A stretch of 36,318 bases of DNA, taken from assembly GCA_017408525.1 (NCBI GenBank), contig JAFQUN010000103.1, positions 1-36,318 on the forward strand. The letters run 5' to 3'. The position numbers and the translations under genes were made by a program. This document shows positions 1 to 8,511 of this stretch, piece after piece; positions within the stretch are counted from its first letter, which is position 1; each line of letters opens with the position of its first letter. The DNA is from Oscillospiraceae bacterium (lineage in GTDB: Bacteria > Bacillota > Clostridia > Oscillospirales > Oscillospiraceae). Under the pieces are notes generated by a model, which ran no database searches, was not told the origin of the DNA, and saw only the letters and a list, made by a program, of their open reading frames with translations.

Positions 1-290
1 GCAGTATCAGCAACCGACAATCCAGCGCGTAACGCGCGGAGGAAGAAGCAGAGACAAATCCGATGCCGTTCGCCGTGGCTTATATGAGCAGACGCAGTAT
101 AGCGGAAGGAAGTTTTTAGAAACCATGGGTTTCTAAACCGCCTTTTTTGCATCCTTTTTTGGCGGCGCAAAAAAGGATGTCCGCGCTGGAGGCGCGGAAT
201 CACCCCTCCGTAGGCATTACGATCAGAGAAAAGCGCAAAAAGAAGCTCGCGCTCGGAAGCGCGAAACCATCCTTTTGCAGGCATTGCGAC
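1..290 (+). repeat. Family A palindromic repeat, copy A1 (left part outside window)
   Basis: This is non-coding DNA homologous to the right half of the repeats at 8601-9183 and 25771-26370. It shares the block around gcgcgtaacgcgcgg (positions 25-40) and gcagtatagcggaagg (94-109). Three hairpins follow. The first is at 115-137 (arm tttagaaacc, 3-nt loop). The second is at 150-179 (arm catcctttttt, 11 bp). The third is at 181-197 (arm ccgcgc). A second terminal module repeats the last hairpin at 247-264 (arm tcgcgct, loop cgga) and ends in a tail like ttttgcaggcatt. The element ends about 35 nt before the mnmE ribosome binding site, so it forms the whole visible upstream region of mnmE. No reading frame is conserved between copies. 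Confidence 0.8.
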
Positions 291-341
291 AGGAAAAAGA
301 CAGAAATAGAACGCGAAAGAAACAAAAAAGGAGAAACTGCT

Positions 342-1712
342 ATGGACACCATCGCCGCCATCGCAACACCGCCGGCACGCAGTGCCGTTGGCATCGTGCG
401 CCTTTCAGGACCGCGCAGTGCGGAGATCCTCGGTGCGGTTTTTACGCCGTCAAGCGGTGCGCGCACGCAGGATATGCAGCCGCGCCGCATGACCTACGGC
501 ACGGTACATGATGCGCAGGGGCAGGTGCTCGATTCCGCACTTGCCGTCCTTTTCGATGAGGGGCGCTCCTACACCGGCGAGCAGAGTGCGGAGATCCACT
601 GCCACGGCTCACCGGTCGTGCTTGGCGAAGTTTTGCGCGCGGCGTTTGCCGCCGGTGCGCGTCAGGCGGCGGCGGGAGAGTTTACCCAGCGCGCCTTTTT
701 GAACGGACGGCTCGACCTTACGCAGGCAGAGGCGGTCATCGACCTCATCGATGCGGAAACTGTCGGAGCGGCGAAAAATGCCGTTTCGCAGCTCGGCGGT
801 TCACTGCGCTGCCGCATCGAAGCGGTCTACGACGCGCTCATTGATGTGACGAGCCGTTTTTACGCCGTGGTCGACTACCCCGATGAGGACATCACGGAGC
901 AAAGCGAGGGTGAAATTTGCGCGGCGCTCGCGGCTGCGGCGAACGCGGTCGATTCGCTTTTATCCACCTTCGCGCGCGGACGCGTCCTCAAAAGCGGCGT
1001 GAAAACGGCTATCATCGGCGCGCCGAACGCGGGAAAATCTTCGCTCCTCAATGCGCTTGTCGGCTTCGACCGCGCCATCGTCACCGACATCGCCGGAACG
1101 ACGCGCGACACGGTGGAAGAGCGCGCCGTCCTTGGTGGAACGCTTGTGCGGCTGATCGACACGGCGGGCATCCGCGAAGGCGGCGACACGGTGGAGCGCC
1201 TCGGTATCGAGCGCAGCCGCGCGGCAGCACTTGATGCCGACCTTCTTCTTGTCGTTGCTGACGGCAGCCGCCCGCTGACGGCGGAGGATGAAGAGGCGAT
1301 CGCGCTTGCGCGCGCGTCGGGCAAGCCGTGGCTGCTGCTGCTTTCCAAGGCAGACCTTGGCGCGGTGAATACGCCCGCGCTTTTGGACGAAGGTGCGCAG
1401 CAAAAGACGCTCCACATCTCCTCTGCGACGCTCGCAGGACTCGACGACCTCGCTGCGGCGGTCGCAGAGATGTTCCCGTCGGGCATGGCACAGGGCGAAA
1501 CACTTGTGACGAACGAACGGCAGGCAGACGCACTGCGCCGCGCGCTGGACGCGCTGCGGTCAGCGGAGCAGGCGCTTGTGGGCGGCATCACGCCCGACGC
1601 CGCGCTCACAGAGGTCGAACGCGCACAGGAGGCTTTGGGTGAGCTGACGGGGCGCACGGCACGCGAGGATATGGTCGCGCGCATTTTCGAGCGGTTCTGC
1701 GTGGGAAAATGA
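342..1712 (+). CDS. mnmE: tRNA uridine-5-carboxymethylaminomethyl(34) synthesis GTPase MnmE
   Basis: MnmE is a cytosolic GTPase that, with MnmG, installs the (carboxymethyl)aminomethyl group on wobble U34 of certain tRNAs. The 456-residue product has the family length. The order is an N-terminal formyl-THF-binding domain starting MDTIAAIATPP, then a helical domain with an inserted G domain (P-loop GAPNAGKSS at 226-234, then DTAGIRE). It ends in the invariant C-x-G-K tail (FCVGK, Cys453). I chose the ATG at 342 because family homology begins there and aaaaggag lies 9 bases upstream. The frame stays open back to 147, but that part is repeat A1. A consensus promoter starts 6 bp after the stop, so mnmE need not be cotranscribed with degV. 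The partner gene mnmG lies 3 kb downstream rather than adjacent. Confidence 0.97.
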   Translation: MDTIAAIATPPARSAVGIVRLSGPRSAEILGAVFTPSSGARTQDMQPRRMTYGTVHDAQGQVLDSALAVLFDEGRSYTGEQSAEIHCHGSPVVLGEVLRAAFAAGARQAAAGEFTQRAFLNGRLDLTQAEAVIDLIDAETVGAAKNAVSQLGGSLRCRIEAVYDALIDVTSRFYAVVDYPDEDITEQSEGEICAALAAAANAVDSLLSTFARGRVLKSGVKTAIIGAPNAGKSSLLNALVGFDRAIVTDIAGTTRDTVEERAVLGGTLVRLIDTAGIREGGDTVERLGIERSRAAALDADLLLVVADGSRPLTAEDEEAIALARASGKPWLLLLSKADLGAVNTPALLDEGAQQKTLHISSATLAGLDDLAAAVAEMFPSGMAQGETLVTNERQADALRRALDALRSAEQALVGGITPDAALTEVERAQEALGELTGRTAREDMVARIFERFCVGK

Positions 1713-1717
1713 CAGTT

Positions 1718-1747
1718 TTGACAAAGCGCCTCTTTGTGTGGTATAAT
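1718..1747 (+). promoter_or_regulatory. Promoter for degV-prmA
   Basis: A consensus -35 TTGACA (1718-1723) and -10 TATAAT (1742-1747) are separated by 18 bp. They lie just after the mnmE stop and about 75 bp before the degV start. The match to a sigma-A promoter is nearly perfect. Confidence 0.85.
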
Positions 1748-1822
1748 CAAACGAATTCCATATAAAAGTGGCCTTTGCGGCAGCGTGTACGCGCCGCCTC
1801 TTAAAAGAAAGGAATATTTTGT

Positions 1823-2698
1823 ATGCGTGATTATATCATCATGACCGATAGCTGCTGCGATCTTTCCGCGGCAGAAGCGCGCGAGGCGGACGTTTGCGTA
1901 GTTTCGCTCTCCTACATCATCGACGGCAAGACCTACCTCAATTCACTTGAAAATCCGCCCATGTCCTCCAAGGCGTTTTTTGACCTTCTGCGCGAGGGGG
2001 AAACATGCACAACGGCGGCGGTAAACGTCGGTCAGTTCACCGACGTGATGCGCCCCATCCTTGAACAGGGACGCGACATTATCTATGTCGCCTTTTCAAG
2101 TGCGCTTTCGACCACCTATCAGTCCGCCTGCATTGCAGCAGACGATCTGAAAGAGGATTTCCCCGACGCGAAGATCGTCGTCATCGACTCGCTCAGCGCC
2201 TCGCGCGGACTGGGGCGGCTCGTCTATCTTGCCGCGCAGGAGAAGAAAAACGGCAAGACGATCGATGAAGTCGCCGATTTTGTGCGCGATTATATCCCGC
2301 GCCAGTGCCACTGGTTCACGGTGGACGATCTGAATCACTTGAAGCGCGGCGGGCGCGTCAGCGCCACCACGGCGCTTGTCGGCACGATGCTGAGCATCAA
2401 ACCCGTGCTGCACGTTGACGACGAGGGGCGGCTCATCTCTCGTGAGAAGGCGCGCGGCATGAAGGCGGCGCTCGGCAATCTTGTTGACAAGGTCAAAGAG
2501 CTTGGCGTCGAGCCGATCTCCTCGCAGACGGTCTTCATCTGCCATGCCGACTGCCCCGACAGCGTGGAGTACGTCAAAAAGCTCCTTGCCGAAAAATACG
2601 GCATCACCGACGTTCGAAGCGACTATATCGGTCCTGTCATCGGCGCACACACCGGTGCAGGTACGCTCGGTATCTTCTTTGAGGGCAGCGCGCGATGA
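1823..2698 (+). CDS. DegV family fatty-acid-binding protein
   Basis: DegV/FakB proteins bind a fatty acid in a two-domain fold. In Firmicutes they present it to the kinase FakA for incorporation into phospholipid; no fakA is visible here. The 291-residue product starts with the family signature TDSCCDLS, has TTAAVNVGQF in the first domain and a serine-rich SSALSTTYQSA segment near residues 92-102. The C-terminal half ends in the usual IGAHTGAGTLGIFF. It is preceded by its own promoter and the SD aaagga (1808-1813). It overlaps prmA by an ATGA (2695-2698), which implies translational coupling. Which fatty acid it prefers cannot be told from sequence. Confidence 0.93.
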   Translation: MRDYIIMTDSCCDLSAAEAREADVCVVSLSYIIDGKTYLNSLENPPMSSKAFFDLLREGETCTTAAVNVGQFTDVMRPILEQGRDIIYVAFSSALSTTYQSACIAADDLKEDFPDAKIVVIDSLSASRGLGRLVYLAAQEKKNGKTIDEVADFVRDYIPRQCHWFTVDDLNHLKRGGRVSATTALVGTMLSIKPVLHVDDEGRLISREKARGMKAALGNLVDKVKELGVEPISSQTVFICHADCPDSVEYVKKLLAEKYGITDVRSDYIGPVIGAHTGAGTLGIFFEGSAR

Positions 2699-3660
2699 AA
2701 TGGCTTGCTCTGCACATTGATTCCGCTCCTGCGGGACTTCCGCTCGTTTGCGATATGCTCGATGACTGCGGCATTGAAGGCGTGGTCATTGAGGACGAGG
2801 CGGATTTTCAAAATTTTCTTGAAAACAACCGCCAGTATTGGGACTATGTCGACGAAGAGCTTACGGAAAAGATGCGCGGCAAGTCGCGCGTGACGTTTTA
2901 TCTGGAAGAAAACGACGCGGGCTTTACGAAGCTTGCCGAGGTCCGTATCGCGCTTTCCGCACTCAAACGCGCGCATCCCGAAACGGGAATGTGCCACATG
3001 ACGATGGACAATGTCGAAGACGCCGACTGGGAGAACAACTGGAAGCAGTTTTATAAGCCGATGGAGATCGGCGAGCGGCTTCTTGTCATTCCCGAATGGG
3101 AAAAGCGCGGCAAGACAGACCGCGTGACGCTCATTTTGAACCCGGGACTCACGTTTGGCACGGGCAGTCACGCGACGACGCGCCTTTGCCTGACGGCGCT
3201 TGAACGGCACATTCGCGGCGGGGAGAAGGTCCTCGACCTTGGCTGCGGCAGCGGCATTTTATCGATCGCCGCGCTGCGGCTTGGTGCGTCGCGCGCGTTT
3301 GCGTGCGATATCGACGAAAAGTGTGTGGGCGTTGCGTATGAAAACGCCGCACTCAACGACATCCCGCGCGAGGTGTACACCGTGCGCGCGGGCGATCTCC
3401 TGTCCGACAAGAAGCTCGCGCGCGAGTTTGGCGGCGAGTACGATATCGTCGTTGCGAACATCGTCGCCGATGTTATCATCGCCCTTGCGCCGCAGGTGCG
3501 TCCGCTTTTGAAAGCGGGCGGCATCTTCCTCTGCTCCGGCATCATCGACGACCGCGCCGCGGAAGTCGCGGATGCGCTTCGCGCCGCCGGCTGGGAGATC
3601 GCGGAAGAACGCAGCAGCGAAGGCTGGTTCTCATACCTTTGTTTGGCAAAAGAGGCATAG
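2695..3660 (+). CDS. prmA: Ribosomal protein L11 methyltransferase
   Basis: PrmA trimethylates ribosomal protein L11 using S-adenosylmethionine in the cytosol. The 321-residue product has an N-terminal substrate-recognition domain (about 1-130), a linker ending in NPGLTFGTGSHATT, and a Rossmann methyltransferase domain. The SAM-binding motif is VLDLGCGSGILS, followed by the catalytic-site motif VANIVADVI. Its start overlaps the degV stop by 4 bp. Its last codons and TAG stop lie inside the first hairpin (3646-3670) of repeat B1, so the repeat begins within the gene. Confidence 0.95.
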   Translation: MKWLALHIDSAPAGLPLVCDMLDDCGIEGVVIEDEADFQNFLENNRQYWDYVDEELTEKMRGKSRVTFYLEENDAGFTKLAEVRIALSALKRAHPETGMCHMTMDNVEDADWENNWKQFYKPMEIGERLLVIPEWEKRGKTDRVTLILNPGLTFGTGSHATTRLCLTALERHIRGGEKVLDLGCGSGILSIAALRLGASRAFACDIDEKCVGVAYENAALNDIPREVYTVRAGDLLSDKKLAREFGGEYDIVVANIVADVIIALAPQVRPLLKAGGIFLCSGIIDDRAAEVADALRAAGWEIAEERSSEGWFSYLCLAKEA

Positions 3661-3813
3661 CCTCTTTTGCGAGTCTTTGCACTTCGCTGCGCGCACTCGC
3701 TGCGCTCGTACACTCCGCTACGTGAGAAGAATTTTCGCCGACGTACACGCCGCCGGCGAAAATCGCTAAATTTTATTTCGCGCCTGTTGGCGCGAAACTC
3801 TGTGAGACATTGG
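3646..3813 (+). repeat. Family B structured repeat, copy B1
   Basis: Four parts are visible in order. H1 is an 11-bp hairpin at 3646-3670 (arm gcaaaagaggc, loop ata) that contains the prmA stop. A conserved GC-rich box runs from 3680 to 3730. H2 is a 10-bp hairpin with arms attttcgccg (3731-3740) and cggcgaaaat (3754-3763) around the 13-nt loop acgtacacgccgc. H3 is a 7-bp hairpin at 3778-3795 (arm tcgcgcc), followed by the tail aactctgtgagacatt. Copies B2 and B3 have the same order, and the 13-nt loop is identical in all three. The H2 stem differs by paired changes. Confidence 0.85.
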
Positions 3814-3819
3814 ACAATG

Positions 3820-3855
3820 TGCAGGGTGGTGTGTACAGCACCACCCTGCATTTTT
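3820..3855 (+). terminator. Intrinsic terminator-like hairpin touching the SD of the next gene
   Basis: A perfect 12-bp stem (tgcagggtggtg at 3820-3831, caccaccctgca at 3839-3850) with a 7-nt loop is followed by TTTTT (3851-3855). The next bases are the GGAGG ribosome binding site (3856-3860) of the metallophosphoesterase. No promoter fits between terminator and gene, so it looks like a regulated (attenuator-type) or leaky terminator. Confidence 0.7.
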
Positions 3856-3864
3856 GGAGGCAGT

Positions 3865-4713
3865 ATGGCAAAACGGAAAGCGCGTTCGCGCGCACGGCGG
3901 CGTATCGTCTGTGCGGCGGCGCTTTTGCTGACACTTTTTTTGATATGGGGCAACCGCTCACTGCAAACGGAAGAGTTTGTATTCTCATCCGAGCGGCTTC
4001 CCGCATCATTCGACGGCTTTCGCATCGTGCAGATCTCCGATCTGCACGGTGCGCAGTTCGGGCGCGGCAACGCGCGCCTTATTGCGGCGGTGGAGGCAGC
4101 AGAACCGGACATCGTTGTGCTCACGGGTGACATGGTAGACGCGCACAGCACGGCAGACGACCTCTTGCCGCTTATCGATGCGCTTGCGGCATGTTGGGGC
4201 GTGTACTATGTCACGGGCAATCACGAGTGGGCGGCGCACGACGTACCGGAGCTGATCGAAGCGCTGGAATCTCGCGGTGCAGCCTGCCTTGAAAACGAAT
4301 ATGAGAGCATCTACCGCGGCGGCGAGCGCATCGTCATCGCCGGTGTCCACGACCCCAACGGCTACGCCGACCAGAAAACGCCCCATGCGCTTGCACAGGA
4401 GATCGCCGCGCAGGAAGAGGACGATCCCTTCCGCTTGCTGCTTGCGCACCGAAACGACAAATACGGCACTTACGGCGCACTGGGGTTCGACCTTATCCTC
4501 TCCGGTCACGCGCACGGCGGGGTCGTGCGATTGCCGCTGACTGACGGCTTGATCGCGACCGACCATACGCTTTTCCCAACGTGGACGGACGGCTTTTACG
4601 AGGACTTTCCAACACCGCTTTTCGTCTCGCGCGGGCTTGGCAACACATTCCCGACGCTTCGTCTTTTCAACCGCCCGCAACTGGCGGTCATCACACTGCA
4701 AGGGCAGGAATGA
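3865..4713 (+). CDS. Membrane-anchored metallophosphoesterase (YaeI/YkuE-like)
   Basis: This is a calcineurin-like phosphoesterase of 282 residues. An Arg/Lys-rich N-terminus and one hydrophobic segment (about 13-29) suggest a signal anchor with the enzyme domain outside the membrane. The metal-site motifs occur in family order: ISDLHG, LTGDMVD, TGNHEW and LSGHAHGG. Relatives such as YkuE/YaeI hydrolyse phosphodiester or lipid-linked substrates; the substrate here is unknown. The ATG at 3865 follows GGAGG at 3856-3860, which itself abuts a terminator-like hairpin. Its stop is 8 bp before the mnmG start, suggesting cotranscription with mnmG. Confidence 0.88.
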   Translation: MAKRKARSRARRRIVCAAALLLTLFLIWGNRSLQTEEFVFSSERLPASFDGFRIVQISDLHGAQFGRGNARLIAAVEAAEPDIVVLTGDMVDAHSTADDLLPLIDALAACWGVYYVTGNHEWAAHDVPELIEALESRGAACLENEYESIYRGGERIVIAGVHDPNGYADQKTPHALAQEIAAQEEDDPFRLLLAHRNDKYGTYGALGFDLILSGHAHGGVVRLPLTDGLIATDHTLFPTWTDGFYEDFPTPLFVSRGLGNTFPTLRLFNRPQLAVITLQGQE

Positions 4714-4721
4714 GGTTTTCC

Positions 4722-6599
4722 ATGAACGAATATTTTGCCGGAAAATTTGATATTGCCGTCATCGGCGCAGGTCACGCGGGCATTGAAGCCGCGCTTGCCG
4801 CCGCGCGTCTCGGTCGGCGGACGGTGTGCTTTACCATCAGCCTTGATGCCGTTGGCAATATGCCCTGCAACCCCGCCATCGGCGGCACGGGCAAAGGACA
4901 CCTTGTGCGCGAGCTTGACGCGCTCGGCGGCGAGATGGCAAAAGCCGCCGACAAAGCGTGCATCCAGTACCGGCTTCTAAACCGCGGAAAAGGTCCTGCC
5001 GTTCACTCTCTGCGCGCGCAGGCCGACCGCCGCGCATACCAGAATATTATGAAGCACACGCTTGAATCGCAGGATGATCTCTCGCTGCGTCAAGCGGAGA
5101 TCGTCGATATCCGCACCGAGGGCGGTGCGGTGCGCGCCGTTGTCACGGCAACAGGCGCCGTCTACGAAGTGGATGCGGTCATTATCTGCTCCGGTACGTT
5201 TCTTGGCGGTCGCACCATCATCGGCGCGTGCGTGCGCGAGAGCGGGCCGGACGGGATGCACGCCGCCGCCGCGCTTACGGAGCGGCTTCGCGCGCTGGGG
5301 CTGCCGCTTCGCCGTTTCAAAACGGGAACGCCGCCGCGCGTGAACGCACGCAGTATCGACTTTTCGAAAATGGAAGTGCAGCCGGGCGACGAAGTGCCCA
5401 TCCCTTTCTCGTTTGAAACGACCACCCCGCCGTGCAACCGCGCGGTGTGCTATCTTACCTACACGACGGCGCGCACGCACGAGATCATCCGCGAAAATCT
5501 CCACCGCTCGCCGCTCTACGACGGTGTGATCGACGGCGTCGGACCGCGCTACTGCCCGTCGATCGAAACGAAGCTTGTGCGCTTTCCCGACAAGGAGCGC
5601 CATCAGCTCTTCCTCGAACCGATGGGACTTGACACGGAGGAGATGTATATTCAGGGACTCTCTTCCTCCATGCCGGAGGATGTGCAGGTCGCGTTCGTTC
5701 ACAGCATCCCGGGGCTTGAGAATGCCGAGATCATGCGCAGCGCCTACGCCATCGAGTATGAGTGTGTCGACCCGACGGCGCTTTTGCCGACGCTCGAGTA
5801 CAAAACCATCCGCGGCCTCTACGGCGCGGGGCAGTTCAACGGCTCGTCGGGCTATGAAGAAGCGGCCGTGCAGGGCTTTGTCGCCGGCGTGAACGCCGCG
5901 CTCGCACAAAAAGGCGAGCCGCCGCTCATCCTTGCGCGCGCCGATTCGTACATCGGAACACTTATCGACGACCTTGTGACAAAGGGCACGGACGAGCCGT
6001 ACCGCATGATGACCTCGCGCAGCGAGTACCGCCTTCTTCTGCGGCAGGACAACGCAGATGAGCGGCTGTGCCACATTGGACACCGTATCGGACTTGTGAG
6101 CGGGGCGCGTCTTTGCGCCGTTGAGGAGAAGTATAAAGCGGTTCGGCGCGAGGTGCGCCGCCTCGCATCGACCGGTCTTGCGCCGAGCGAGGCGCTCAAC
6201 GCCATGCTTACCGCGCGCGGCACGACTGCCGTGCATGACGGAAGCTCCCTTCTTGCACTTTTGCGCCGCCCGCAGGTGACATACGCCGACCTTGCGCCGT
6301 TTGACGAAGGGTGCGCGGCACTGCCGCCGGAGATTCGTGAGCAGGTGGAGATCACCGTCAAATACGAAGGCTACATCGAGCGCCAGCGCCGCCAGGTGGA
6401 TGAGTTTCGCAGACTCGAAAACCGCCCGCTCGACGAGGCGATCGACTATGCCGCGATCGAGGGGCTGCGGCTTGAGGCGCGCGAGAAGCTCGCCGCGATC
6501 CGCCCGCTCAGCCTTGGGCAGGCGTCGCGCATCAGCGGTGTCTCCCCTGCCGATATCGCCGCGCTTTTGATATGGCTTGAAAGAAAAGCAAGGGGCTGA
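4722..6599 (+). CDS. mnmG: tRNA uridine-5-carboxymethylaminomethyl(34) synthesis enzyme MnmG
   Basis: MnmG is the FAD-dependent partner of MnmE in U34 modification. The 625-residue product has the FAD dinucleotide motif GAGHAG (15-20), the active-site CNPAIGG motif, a long middle domain, and the conserved helical C-terminus including QASRISGVSPADI. I prefer the ATG at 4722 because GAGG (4712-4715) is well spaced before it. An in-frame ATG at 4710 overlaps the previous stop but has an SD only 2 nt away. The usual follower rsmG is absent; a convergent operon comes next. A hairpin overlaps the stop codon. Confidence 0.96.
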   Translation: MNEYFAGKFDIAVIGAGHAGIEAALAAARLGRRTVCFTISLDAVGNMPCNPAIGGTGKGHLVRELDALGGEMAKAADKACIQYRLLNRGKGPAVHSLRAQADRRAYQNIMKHTLESQDDLSLRQAEIVDIRTEGGAVRAVVTATGAVYEVDAVIICSGTFLGGRTIIGACVRESGPDGMHAAAALTERLRALGLPLRRFKTGTPPRVNARSIDFSKMEVQPGDEVPIPFSFETTTPPCNRAVCYLTYTTARTHEIIRENLHRSPLYDGVIDGVGPRYCPSIETKLVRFPDKERHQLFLEPMGLDTEEMYIQGLSSSMPEDVQVAFVHSIPGLENAEIMRSAYAIEYECVDPTALLPTLEYKTIRGLYGAGQFNGSSGYEEAAVQGFVAGVNAALAQKGEPPLILARADSYIGTLIDDLVTKGTDEPYRMMTSRSEYRLLLRQDNADERLCHIGHRIGLVSGARLCAVEEKYKAVRREVRRLASTGLAPSEALNAMLTARGTTAVHDGSSLLALLRRPQVTYADLAPFDEGCAALPPEIREQVEITVKYEGYIERQRRQVDEFRRLENRPLDEAIDYAAIEGLRLEAREKLAAIRPLSLGQASRISGVSPADIAALLIWLERKARG

Positions 6600-6618
6600 A
6601 CCGATGGTTCAGCCCCTT
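6590..6618. terminator. Hairpin between convergent mnmG and DUF4241 genes
   Basis: A perfect 13-bp stem (6590-6602 and 6606-6618, arm aaggggctgaacc) with loop gat overlaps the mnmG stop. On the minus strand it is followed by GCTTTTCTTTC, so it probably ends the minus-strand operon. On the plus strand the T-run is poor. Confidence 0.65.
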
Positions 6619-6684
6619 GTCAGCTTATCAAAAATCGCTCATTCGCTGTTTTGATTCGATGTCAGAAAATCGGTTTCGGTCGCA

Positions 6685-7734
6685 TCAACATCCAAAAATT
6701 GCAGGATTTACCAATGGCACGATGATCTCGCATATCTCTCCATCCGCGTCATACCCATAATAGCTGTTATAAAGCCCATCCCCAAATCCGGAGGCGATCA
6801 TCACCATTTTACTGCCCGTTTCCGGGTTTGTCCACTCGATGAAATCTCCGCCCTCTCGTTGATAAGCGGGCATTTGTTCATAGCTTTTGGCAAAAAACGC
6901 CGCGAAGTAATCATCATAATGGTTGCCCTCGGGGGTTTGCTCGTGCCACTTGTCAAGGAAGTGTATGTACTCCTCGGCAACCTTTGCATCACACAGGCAG
7001 ATCATCCCCGCATCTACAGGGAAACCATCAAGAACGTCTCCGTCCTGCGACTTGATCGCGCTTTCGTTTGTTGCCGAGGCTTTCTTATATGTGACCGCTT
7101 TTGTATCTTTTACTTTAAGTCTCGCGGTGCACATACGAATACCGATCTGCTCCTGTCTGCAAACGGAAACCTCCACACAGTAGGTTCCGGCAGGGATGCT
7201 TTCTGCAAGGACCGGCGAGTAGTGTGAACTTGGAAGATAGGCAAGCGGGTCTGCCGCAATGATCTTTCCTGTCGGACAATTTGTTTGCCCAACCTTCAGA
7301 AAAAATCTGCTTTCACTTTTCACAAATTGGCTCTCGATGGCTTCCGCCGGTATTTCCTCCTGCGTTATAAAAGCCGCGTTTTCTTTGAGCTTTTCCTCGA
7401 ACTCCGCTTGCTTTGCGGCTTGTCCCATCCAGTAGGCACGGATTCTTTCAACGATCGCCGCAGCGTCCTCGAGTGCGGTTTTTTCATTATATTTTTTCAG
7501 GTCGCTGAAAATATGACCGCAATGCTCCAAAGAATCTTCTTCGTAGCCTCCGCAGACACCCAGCATCCATTCTCCCAAAAGCTTCGCCTTGAATCTGAAA
7601 ATGTAATAGTGCAGCTCATGTAGATCAAATTCTTTCGTACATTCTATCCTGACCGGTTCTTTCCCAAGTTCATTCGGATGTGCCAGCCACTCTTTCATGG
7701 CTTTTTCCGCCGCTTTGATCTGTTCTTTATTCAT
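6685..7734 (-). CDS. DUF4241 domain-containing protein
   Basis: This is a 349-residue soluble protein. Residues from about 165 on resemble DUF4241: PTGKIIAADPLAYL, then SIPAGTYCVEVSV, AGMICLCDAKVAEEY, and the terminal GFGDGLYNSYYGYDADGEI. The N-terminal 130 residues (DLHELHYYIFRFKAKLLGEW onward) form a separate region of unknown function. The function of DUF4241 is not established; in other genomes it occurs among toxin-immunity-like proteins, but no toxin gene is visible here. The ATG at 7734 has a strong SD (AGGAGG, 7741-7748). It lies 25 bp after the CofE-like gene and is probably cotranscribed with it. Confidence 0.8.
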   Translation of the reverse strand: MNKEQIKAAEKAMKEWLAHPNELGKEPVRIECTKEFDLHELHYYIFRFKAKLLGEWMLGVCGGYEEDSLEHCGHIFSDLKKYNEKTALEDAAAIVERIRAYWMGQAAKQAEFEEKLKENAAFITQEEIPAEAIESQFVKSESRFFLKVGQTNCPTGKIIAADPLAYLPSSHYSPVLAESIPAGTYCVEVSVCRQEQIGIRMCTARLKVKDTKAVTYKKASATNESAIKSQDGDVLDGFPVDAGMICLCDAKVAEEYIHFLDKWHEQTPEGNHYDDYFAAFFAKSYEQMPAYQREGGDFIEWTNPETGSKMVMIASGFGDGLYNSYYGYDADGEICEIIVPLVNPAIFGC

Positions 7735-7759
7735 GGCAGCTCCTCCTTTTATTATTTTC

Positions 7760-8470
7760 TTACTGCGTGTCTTCTTTCTTGCGAATAAGAATAAACGGGG
7801 TACACTGGGCATCCTGCCCTGCGGGGTTGTCACGGATGATCTCGCAAAGCTGCTCATCCGTGAGCGAAACGGTGCTTCCCTTTCCGAGAATGTCGCGCGT
7901 GAGGTCGTTTGCGTCGACGATCATGGCGCGAACGCCCGTTTTTTCAAAGATCTCGTCGCAAACGCCGGAGGGGTTTTCGGGGATGCGGATGCCGTATTCG
8001 CCGTAAACGGGAAATACGTCGGGGTAAAATCCGTCAAGACCCGTCACTTCCATGCCGACCATCTCATAGAAGATGCCGCGCCGTCCGACAAGCTTTCCAA
8101 ATCCGGCGCAGACCGCCGCCCAGAAAACCTTCGCCGCGCCGCACTCGTCGATGGCGAACTGCATCTTGCACACCTCGCCAACGCCGATGCCGGCGCTGTT
8201 GTGCTGGATGGCAAAGCGGCTCAAAAGCTTTGCAAGCGGGCTGATCTTCATGTCCTTGCGGTACACGACGCGCTTTTGACAAAGAGCGATGATCTTTTCG
8301 CTGATGCTCAAAAGGTCGCCCTCCTGATAAAGGGGCTTCACATAGCGCTCGACAAGCTCGATATAGTCCTCACCGATGGCGACAAAGTGCGTTTGGATAG
8401 CGTGGCGCAGATATGTTCCGGTGGAGGTTTCGATCTCCACGTTTTTATTTTGGTTAGCGGTAAATTCCAT
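7760..8470 (-). CDS. Coenzyme F420-0:L-glutamate ligase-like protein (CofE family)
   Basis: This 236-residue protein fits the F420_ligase (CofE) fold in its Firmicutes form. Visible family features are an N-terminal GTYLRHAIQTHF segment, GDLLSISEKIIALCQ, the GIGVGEVCKMQFAIDECG region, the RRGIFYEMVG segment, and the C-terminal DANDLTRDILGKG and IIRDNPAGQ motifs. CofE adds glutamate to F420-0, but no other F420 gene is in view and most Clostridia are not thought to make F420. The true acceptor is therefore uncertain. The start at 8470 has GAGGT upstream. It is the first gene of a two-gene operon with the DUF4241 protein. Confidence 0.82.
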   Translation of the reverse strand: MEFTANQNKNVEIETSTGTYLRHAIQTHFVAIGEDYIELVERYVKPLYQEGDLLSISEKIIALCQKRVVYRKDMKISPLAKLLSRFAIQHNSAGIGVGEVCKMQFAIDECGAAKVFWAAVCAGFGKLVGRRGIFYEMVGMEVTGLDGFYPDVFPVYGEYGIRIPENPSGVCDEIFEKTGVRAMIVDANDLTRDILGKGSTVSLTDEQLCEIIRDNPAGQDAQCTPFILIRKKEDTQ

Positions 8471-8511
8471 AATGGCGACCTCTTTTTCTTCGTAAAATAT
8501 CTGTATCGTTT

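Noticed and set aside
147..341. N-terminal extension of MnmE
   Set aside because: The frame is open, but the sequence is repeat A1, lacks homology to MnmE, and a good SD and ATG stand at 325-344.
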